From Hymenoscyphus infarciens (lineage: Eukaryota; Ascomycota; Leotiomycetes; Helotiales; Helotiaceae): DNA of 64,000 nucleotides. Of the stretch, positions 57,049 to 64,000 are shown piece after piece; position 1 is the first letter of the stretch; every line of letters begins with the position of its first letter. Made by a program: the position numbers and the translations under genes. The notes under the pieces are model-generated. The model was given only the letters and a program-made list of their open reading frames with translations, was not told where the DNA came from and did no database searches. The stretch spans positions 186,001 through 250,000 of the forward strand of contig LLCB01000011.1 in assembly GCA_001414345.1 (NCBI GenBank), in the 5' to 3' direction.

Positions 57049-58886
57049 TCAAGCCTTGCACAAACGACCATCGCTATCCGCTTGAAATTGATCAAACCCA
57101 ACGGATGTAATGCCGTAGAAAAAGCCCGTGGGGTCAAGCTTCTTCTTGATACCCTCCAGCCTCTCGTACGTGTTATCGTAGAAAGACGTCTTAATATCCC
57201 TTTCGGCCCAGTTGGCTTCATTCTTGTAACCCGCCGCTGGAACTACGGCGTCGAAAACAGGAATAATCTCGTTCATCAACTGGTCTTGGAGTACCTGTGC
57301 CTCCGACCATGGCAAAGAATTCGACCACGGTGCGTTAATCATTACAGAGCTGTAAGCGTTGATGAAACTCGGCTGTACAGCGTTAGGTGCAATAGGCGGA
57401 GCAGTGCGATTTCGCAAGGAATTGAGGGCATTGAGTGCCATAGCAGCGTAGAAATAGCCGCGATCAGCGCCAGCACGAAATACCCTATCCAATTCGGTCG
57501 TGTCGCCATCCATAACTTTTCGGGGGACAAAACGACCGGCTATAGCAGCACCAAATACCAAGCCTGCCGTTTGAAACTCGATCTCGGCTTTCCAGATATC
57601 GTAATAACTGTTCGCCTCGATCAGTCTCATCCCAAGCGATTCTTCAGTTAGTTTCGAGCTTGCAGTGAGCGCTTTGACAAGAGGCTGCAAGGCGGACTGA
57701 AGCCAGTGGCTCGCTTGGCCGGGAGCTATTATGCCATTCACAACCAATGTCTCGTTCGTAAATCCATATTCAACAACTATTCCCTGGTCAAGGAGAGGCT
57801 TCAGTTCTTGATGAAAGGTGCTGACGGAAGTCCAATATTGCTCCACACCACCGGCCTGGCCGGCAGTAAATGAGAGTGCAGCATAGGAAGTTATTTCGTT
57901 TGGGAAAGCCCGCACAGTGGCTGAAAGTACCACTCCATATGTACCTCCTCCTCCGCCGGACAGTGCCCAGTAGATATCTGGATTCTGTGCTGGTGTTGCT
58001 ACGATGCGCTCTCCATTTGCCACCACAATCTCCCATTCCAATACATTGTCGGCACCGAAACCATACTTACCAGTTAAATAGCTATGCCCACCACCCGCGA
58101 GATACCCACCGGCCAGCTTGACAGTAGGACATGATCCCGCCACAACAGTGTAGCCTCGTGATGCTGCATACTCCTCAGCTGCTGCGCCTTCCGCGCCCGT
58201 CTGCACATGGAGGGCAGGCCCATTATAGTACGATGATGAATAGTTGTAGATGATCGATGTCTCGTTGTAGTTATGTATCCAAAGAGACAGGGCTCCTTTC
58301 CCTGTACTCTGGCCGTAGAAGCTAAGCGAGAACAGACTCAGTTAGTCTTGGGGAAAGTTACAATTATGGCAGGAGTCGACTTACTCGTGTCCAGAGTTTT
58401 TGATCACCAAACGGATGTTGTATTTTTGGGCGAAACTTATACCTGCTCTAACATCGTCGATGGAACGAACGTCAATCGAGTAAGAGGCGTAATTTCCCAG
58501 AATACATCTTGTAGAATTAGAGGTGAAAGGTGTGCAGGTGTTGTTCTGAAAGTACAAGGCTAGAAACTCGGCTGGTAGAGGTACACTAGAACCAAGCGTC
58601 AGCTATGAGTCCCCATAAGAATATTTCGACTCTCCTACTGGGTTTTTGCAAGACCCCAATTAGCCGTCAACTCATTGCACTTGGCTTCATCGTAGTTTGG
58701 ATAATGGCAAACAGTTCCAACAGGCACTGTAGCAATTAAACGCCCATTAACCGTCTCGTTTAATTGAGACCAAAGTTGTGGGTTTGGCCAACCAGGGTCT
58801 CCTGGTATGTATTTACAATCTGGCGCTGCGGCTTCGGCTGTTACGAATTGAAATGCGAGAATCATTAAGACCCGACGAAAAAGCAT
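57049..58886 (-). CDS. Secreted BBE-like FAD-dependent oxidase (VAO/PCMH superfamily)
   Basis: Oxidises a small alcohol, carbohydrate or alkaloid-like substrate using FAD and O2; the substrate cannot be told from sequence. Exons: 58886-58639, 58585-58385 and 58321-57049 (introns 53 and 63 bp), 573 aa. The start gives a signal peptide (hydrophobic core about 5-18), so the enzyme is secreted, and several Asn-X-Ser/Thr sites are present. The FAD-binding domain includes SIDDVRAGISFAQK, KNSGHD with His149, and GSCPTVKLAGG with Cys214. These are 65 residues apart, as expected for double covalent FAD attachment in BBE-like enzymes. The berberine-bridge C-terminal domain ends in the usual NPxGxF-like DPTGFFYG. 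It is divergent from the kinase gene. No lesion seen. Confidence 0.9.
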
Positions 58887-60244
58887 AGTGCCTGTCGGTG
58901 GAGTGTACCCAGAGACAAAGACATAAAAGAAAGTTCACTGGTTTCCATCCTCAAGAGTAGTGAAGTAAGGGGTGTAGGAGGACTAGTTTTGCATTCCCCG
59001 AGAATATAAGACGTACCACCCGGCATCGGGTTCCGCTTTTGTAGTTGTCGATATTACGAGGTCGTCGCTAACCCGTTGTAAGATAAGATGAGCTGCCGGA
59101 GACCGGGAGTGGGTATTAAAACCAACGGAACTGCGGGCTGACAATTAACTTAACTTAGAAAAAACAATTTATCGCCCGCAGAGAGAGACGTCGTCACAGT
59201 TACGGCGGTGCTGCTGTCTGCAATACCTTATAAATAACGATTACTTTGCACTCAGCGCTCAACGCTCACCACTCAGCATCAGAGTATAAAATGCTTGGAA
59301 CGCTGGCCTCGCACAAAGAAACCTATTTGGTTGAGGAAAACAAAATAATTTGTTCAAGACTTTCGATTCATACAGACAGTCGACTCAAGAGTAAAGTAAA
59401 GTAAATCGCTCTCGGAGTTCCGTAACTGCACTTTCTGCAGCCCAGTTACACCAACGCCGGGCTGACACGACCGGGATTGAGCCATCTTACATTAAATCGA
59501 ATTTTAAACCAGAAATTTCAGCGAAAGGAAAGTCTTCGAATTGATCTTTCAAGTTCATAACTCTACCCTTCTCCGGGTTAGTTCGTGCCATCCCCTTTAC
59601 TATTAATTTCATGTTTCACACCTTTAATTTCTATAGTTTCATTTAATTCACAGATATCATCTGGCTTCAAAATTCAGTTGGAATGTTGTTATTCGGTGGC
59701 CCAATTGTGTATATTGATTGATCATTGCGATGACCGGCTCGCGAGTTTTGTAAATACTTGACCATTGGAGTGAAGACTGGGAGAGTTCCAGGAGCAAAAT
59801 CACTGTCTATCCACTGTACAAAGTGCCGCTAAAGCGAAATTCTCAATGTGGTGGAGCCGATAATGGTTTGAAATTCGAGCGGTGTGTAAAATCAACCACT
59901 ATTGCGGTCAATGAGGGAGTGTATTCCTATATTCTTGAACTTACCAAGTGCCTTAAATGAAAATTCCCCTTTTTAGGCGAGAGTTCAGTTATTTATACAC
60001 GTGACCAAATACCGTATTTACACCTTTATTTCTGGCTTTTTCAAATGCGCTCCTTGCTCTTTTGAAAAGCATCAGCAATCACAGCTTACGAGATGGTTTC
60101 AAGGGGGATGGAGCAGATATTTCCGCGCTCGGACCGCTTGAACGTTACCCAACCTCCTCCTTTCGTACCCATTTCCAGCCTCTCGAATATTTCCCGCCAT
60201 CTACCAAATTAAGTTGTCGCCGAAGCACTGAGCAAATCTCATTC
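58887..60244. promoter_or_regulatory. Divergent promoter region (oxidase and kinase)
   Basis: About 1.2-1.4 kb between divergent start codons. It contains AGTAAAGTAAAGTAAAT-like and CTCAGCGCTCAACGCTCACCACTCAGC stretches but no motif I can assign. The part 60062-60244 stays open in the kinase frame and could be coding. Confidence 0.45.
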
Positions 60245-61657
60245 ATGGCTGGACTCCTGAAGTGGGCCAAAAGTGCTGTCAAACGAGCACCTTCTCTACC
60301 TCGACAATATCCAAATGTGAAATTCCCGCTCATTACCTCATCAGCTAAAGTTGAAGAAGAGAACTTTGGAATCGAACGATATTACCCAATTCGAATGGGA
60401 GATGTTCTTTCCCAGCGGTATCAAGTTGTTGGAAAGTTAGGATTTGGGAATTCGTCGACTGTGTGGATGGCACGAGATTTACAGTTAGTCACGTTATTCC
60501 TCCAGGCTTAACATAAGAGGAAAGCTGACTTCAAAACAGAGACCACCGCCACGTTTCAGTCAAAATTTTTACAAATGATGTCTCGGGTACCGATGAGATT
60601 TCCATTTATGAGCATATCAGCCAAGGAAACAAAACAGGACTTGGCTACCGCTATGTACGCACTGCTCTTGATTCATTTGCGTTGATAAATCGTGGTGTTA
60701 AGCATCCATGTCTAGTACATGCACCACTTTGGGATAGTATAAGAACACTACTCGAACGTAGTGGTCGAGATAGACTTTCTGAAGATCTGCTTCGAGTAGT
60801 CCTCCAACGCCTTTTACTTGCTTTGGACTATCTTCACACGGATCGGAAGTTGATACACACAGGTAAATCTCCTCGTATCTCAAATGCCAGAGTTCCTGCC
60901 TAATTCGTTCAATTTAGACATCAAAGCGGATAATATTCTCCATTTCATCGAGGATCTCTCCATTCTTTATGCTTTCGAGGAAGCCGAGTTTTCTCATCCT
61001 TCCCCTCGCAAGAAAGTAGTTGATCGAGAAATATATGTTTCCCGGACTCTAGATATGCCAAAGTCTATTGGGGAACCAGTGCTTTGCGACTTCGGAAATG
61101 CTGTTTATGGGACAAAAACTAATACAGATGATGCCTACCCCGATGTTTACAGGCCTCCAGAAGTCATGCTTCAAATCCCATGGACTTATAGCGCCGATAT
61201 ATGCAACGTCGGTGCTATGGTCAGTAGTTATTTTTCACTCAAAAAGATGGCTGTGAAGGTCACTGTGCTGACTTAGTAGTAGATATGGGACATCTTTGAA
61301 GGGAAGCATCTCTTTACTGGGCAAGATCCGAAACGAGGTCGCTACGCAACTCGTACCCATCTAACAGAAGTGATCTCCATTCTCGGACCCCCGCCACTGG
61401 AGCTCATCAAGCGCGGAAAGAGATCTGTGGAATGGTTCGATGAGAATGGGAAATGGCTTGAGCCAGATGATAAGATTCCGGACCGCTTACTGCTTTTGCC
61501 GTCTAGTAGTCTCGAGGAGGTGGAGGAAAACCTCGATGGGAATGATAAAGAGCTATTTCTCAACTTTGTCAAGTCAATGTTGCAGTGGGAACCGGAGAAG
61601 CGAAAGACGGCAAGGGAATTGTTGGACGATCTTTGGTTGACTAAATCACAAAGATGA
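60245..61657 (+). CDS. SRPK-like serine/threonine protein kinase
   Basis: Kinase of the SR-protein-kinase type (CMGC group). Exons: 60245-60483, 60540-60862, 60918-61219 and 61283-61657 (introns 56, 55 and 63 bp), 412 aa. Gly loop GKLGFGNSSTVW (64-75), ATP Lys88 in HVSVK, catalytic loop HTDIKADN (Asp188, formed across an intron), an insert of about 45 residues, then DFGNA (Asp245) and the YRPPEV P+1 loop. All key residues are present. I chose the ATG at 60245 because the following MAGLLKWA...FPLITSS...VEEE leader resembles the fungal family. The frame is open back to an ATG at 60062, giving 473 aa. It lacks the long spacer of classical SRPKs and belongs to the large, often expanded, short fungal SRPK group. 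Confidence 0.87.
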
Positions 61658-62034
61658 ACGCTAGCGAGTGGTGCTTTCGGCGTTTTTGATGGATGATCAT
61701 CTTGTAGATATTGTACTGTTGAAGTAATATGTGTAGGATAGGGGAAACGCGGAACGAAAAATTGAAGCATTTATAATTGAGAGTAATTGAATTTGCATTT
61801 GCAACAGAAGAAGCCCAGAGAGAAAGTCTTGCACGCAGAATATCAGAACTTCTGGCGGAACGACAAGGTCCAGTCAAAACGGAGACTAGAATGGTGGTTC
61901 AGATATGGATTGGCAGAAGAGGTACAGGATATCTGAGTAAGGCCTTATTCTGGGCGAGTAAGAGAGAGATGACGGAATGAACACCTAATCTTCAATGGAA
62001 AACAAGAGCACCCTGTTGTTAAAACTCTTGCTTC
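61658..62034. other. Intergenic, 3' flank of the kinase gene
   Basis: No supported gene. A 67-codon frame (61777-61980) has no recognisable feature. Confidence 0.5.
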
Positions 62035-62036
62035 TA

Positions 62037-62966
62037 CAGTGAGTTGCGAATTAAGCTTGAATTGAGCCTTTTTTTGTAAATGTGCTTTTTTTTAGAGAAA
62101 AGTCTTACTTTTCCCCTTTTTAGAGACTATTTTAATAATTCTGTAATAATAATATATGCTATAAAACTCTAGAAAACAACAAATAGAAGGCTTGTATACT
62201 CTTACTACTCTATTAACTTTTTAGAGAGTAAATAGATAATTATATTTCCTCTTCCTTTTTAATAAAGTCTTAGTAGAGATCTTAAAAGCTTACAGTGAGT
62301 TGCGAGTTAAGCTTCCTTTTTGACGATTTTTTTAAACCGTGTGTTTTTAGAAAAAGTCTTATCTCTTAGCTACTCTTTCCCTCTTTACTTAATAATTACG
62401 TATATTATTATATTTTTAAGAATAGCTAATAAGTGCTCTATACCTCCTTTCTTACTCTATAAACTTTTTAGGAAGAAAACATATACTTTTATATATGTTT
62501 GACTTTTTGAGTATTAAAATTTTTCTAAGAATTAACTATTATTAGGTTTATTCTTATTATAATTACTTAATTATAGTAATAAATAGAGAGGAGGTATAAG
62601 AAGATATAGCAGTTCTGTCTAGCTAGGTCTTATAACTTAAAAAGTACTTTAGTTTTCTATTTTCTAAGATAAATAAAGAGAGAAAAAATTCTAAAACATC
62701 GTCGCAACTTACTATAGTAGGTAATAAATCTTTTTTTTTTAGAAAAGAGATTTTTTCTAAGAAATATCTATTTTTTACTTTATTCTTATTATACTTGTTT
62801 TTGAAGTAGTAAAATATAGGAAGAGAAAATAGCTACCTATAGCTAGCTAAGTCACGCCTCTTTTAGAGTACTTTGATTTTTTATTCCTTAAAGAAAAGAG
62901 AGAAAGAACAGGAATTTTAAAAAAGCTAAAAAGAGCTAAAAGTAAAGGTTAATTCGTAACTCACTA
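62037..62966. mobile_element. TIR element with TA flanks (about 930 bp), outer of a nested pair
   Basis: The left end is CAGTGAGTTGCGAATTAA. The right end is its complement with two transitions (TTAATTCGTAACTCACTA). The dinucleotide TA lies outside both ends (62035-62036 and 62967-62968), as with Tc1/mariner-type elements. The interior is AT-rich without coding capacity, so it is a MITE or a decayed element. A related smaller element sits inside it. Confidence 0.65.
62293..62714. mobile_element. TIR element with TA flanks (422 bp), nested copy
   Basis: The left end is CAGTGAGTTGCGAGTTAAGC; the right end is the complement of TAGTAAGTTGCGAC. TA flanks both ends (62291-62292 and 62715-62716). 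It shares end sequence with the outer element (62037-62966), so a member of the family appears to have inserted into another. No coding capacity. Confidence 0.58.
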
Positions 62967-62968
62967 TA

Positions 62969-64000
62969 TCGAAATAATTCAAGTAAAGAGTAATAATTTG
63001 ATTTAGTCTGTTTATAAACAAGTATATCTAGTAAGAGTATTAATAGAGTCTATTACTTTAAACTATATATTCCTTTAACTCTATAAGAGAATCCTACTTT
63101 ATATACTAGATTTTAGTTCAAGGTCTACTAGAATTCTACAAAGGCCTAACCTATTAAGAGAGAAGCTAATTAATATTTACTTAATAGTATTCTTATTTCT
63201 ACTCTCTTAGATTTAAAAGAAGTAGAAAAGGACAAACAAATGTACTAAAAAAAAAAAAAAAAGATTTGTAATCAACAAAGTTCAACAATAACAATAACAA
63301 ACCCTGAAAAGCCTCTCAGATAATAAGCAAGGCACAGCAGTACTAGAGAATAACAATTTATATGTTATTAAACCGCGATTATTTAACAAGTAGTATTATC
63401 CAACACAACGTAACGAAACATAGATGAACAACCAAACCATAACACTCTGAATAATCCTTGAAATAGTGCAAAAGCAAAAGCAAAAGCAAAAGCAAAACCC
63501 AAACTTGCAGAAAATCAAAACATCCCTCTTCCCCTAAAACAGGAAAGCTCCGTTCAGAATAAGAGCTATAAGCAAAAGAGTCCCAAAAAACCAAACGATC
63601 AAGCAAAGGAAGGAAGAGAGAGAGACAACAACAGCACCGAAAAATAAAGTATAAAACAATAACGATCTTACTAACGGTAACTAAACAACATACTCTTATC
63701 TTTGCATGTTTCCGACTAGCTAAGGGTAGGGTACATGGATCAAGTCTCCCAGCACCAAGCTAGCTAGCTCTTTCGGTCCGCTTCAGATTATTGTACGCGA
63801 GCAAACCTCACATCTCTCATTCATTCATTCTCCTGTCCAAGCCCCAGCAATCCAAACATACCCCATTCGCTCATCGAAGCAATCGGTATCAAAGCAGCAG
63901 CAAAGACCCACCCTGTTTCTTACCTACCCCCTTTCCTTTCCTTACTTAAGCCAAATAATAATAAGAATAATAATAAAAATAAATAAAATAATGAAAAAAT
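62969..64000. other. AT-rich to low-complexity DNA, no supported gene
   Basis: 62969-63240 is RIP-like AT-rich DNA. It is followed by an A-run (about 63248-63262), a GCAAAA hexamer repeat (63469-63497, about five units) and an AATAATA-rich end (63953-63995). The region 63690-63950 has normal composition and could be the 5' leader or promoter of a gene beyond the right edge. Confidence 0.5.
63469..63497 (+). repeat. GCAAAA hexanucleotide microsatellite
   Basis: Almost five perfect units of GCAAAA. Confidence 0.9.

Noticed and set aside
1..64000. CRISPR arrays, rRNA or tRNA genes, bacterial-type operons
   Set aside because: No regularly spaced identical repeats, no rRNA or cloverleaf sequence that I could recognise; gene structure is eukaryotic throughout.

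Overview
The window reads as nuclear DNA of a filamentous ascomycete (Pezizomycotina). Leotiomycetes is my best guess, but this is an inference. The evidence is: short introns (about 40-70 bp) with GT/AG borders and CTAAC/CTGAC-like branch sites; fungus-typical genes (DNA ligase IV, Dsc-type RING E3 ligase, RING-SNF2 helicase, NACHT-ankyrin STAND protein, SRPK-like kinase); and a large AT-rich block with the signature of repeat-induced point mutation (RIP), in which CpA and TpG are almost absent while CpG survives.

Layout. 1-2444: no supported gene; a 36-bp-arm hairpin at 1581-1676. 2445-5565: DNA ligase IV (4 exons, + strand). 6188-34740: a gene-free island of LTR retrotransposons. Five-base target-site duplications (four perfect, one 4 of 5) define four elements: a young, nearly un-RIPed non-autonomous element (6394-9398, TSD ATTTT); a 1.18-kb TRIM (9569-10746); a mosaic-RIPed relative of the first (11665-15438, TSD AGTTC); a Ty1/copia-like element (15971-22179, TSD TTTAG); and a full-length Ty3/gypsy element (23038-31093, TSD CTATC) that looks like the autonomous parent of the first and third. 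(The TRIM is the one with the imperfect TSD.) A hAT-type MITE sits inside the third LTR element.

34973-39747: a decayed NACHT-zinc finger-ankyrin (NLR-like) gene, broken by three small deletions, a stop codon and a second copy of the same hAT MITE, whose 8-bp duplication allows the original reading frame to be followed on both sides. A fold-back element lies just after its stop codon. 41575-42513: fragments of a secreted/membrane protein gene. 43373-47402 (-): a 12-exon RING-SNF2 helicase, fully resolved (1130 aa). 48147-50804 (-): a Tul1/DscA-like Golgi RING ligase (885 aa, one exon). 51604-53810 (+): a two-domain alpha/beta-hydrolase plus cysteine-phosphatase protein (718 aa), sharing a divergent promoter region with the ligase. 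56218-56668: C-terminal remnant of an alpha-L-rhamnosidase-like glycosidase. 57049-58886 (-): a secreted BBE-like flavoprotein oxidase (573 aa) with both expected FAD-attachment residues. 60245-61657 (+): an SRPK-like kinase (412 aa), divergent from the oxidase. 62037-62966: nested TA-flanked inverted-repeat elements, followed by low-complexity sequence.

The genes do not form one pathway or cluster. They are independent housekeeping and accessory genes beside a RIP island. The most notable points are the dated series of transposon insertions, the hAT-interrupted NLR pseudogene, two GC-AG introns that are needed to make sense of two genes, and the hydrolase-phosphatase fusion. I did not find a clearly new defence or biosynthetic system.
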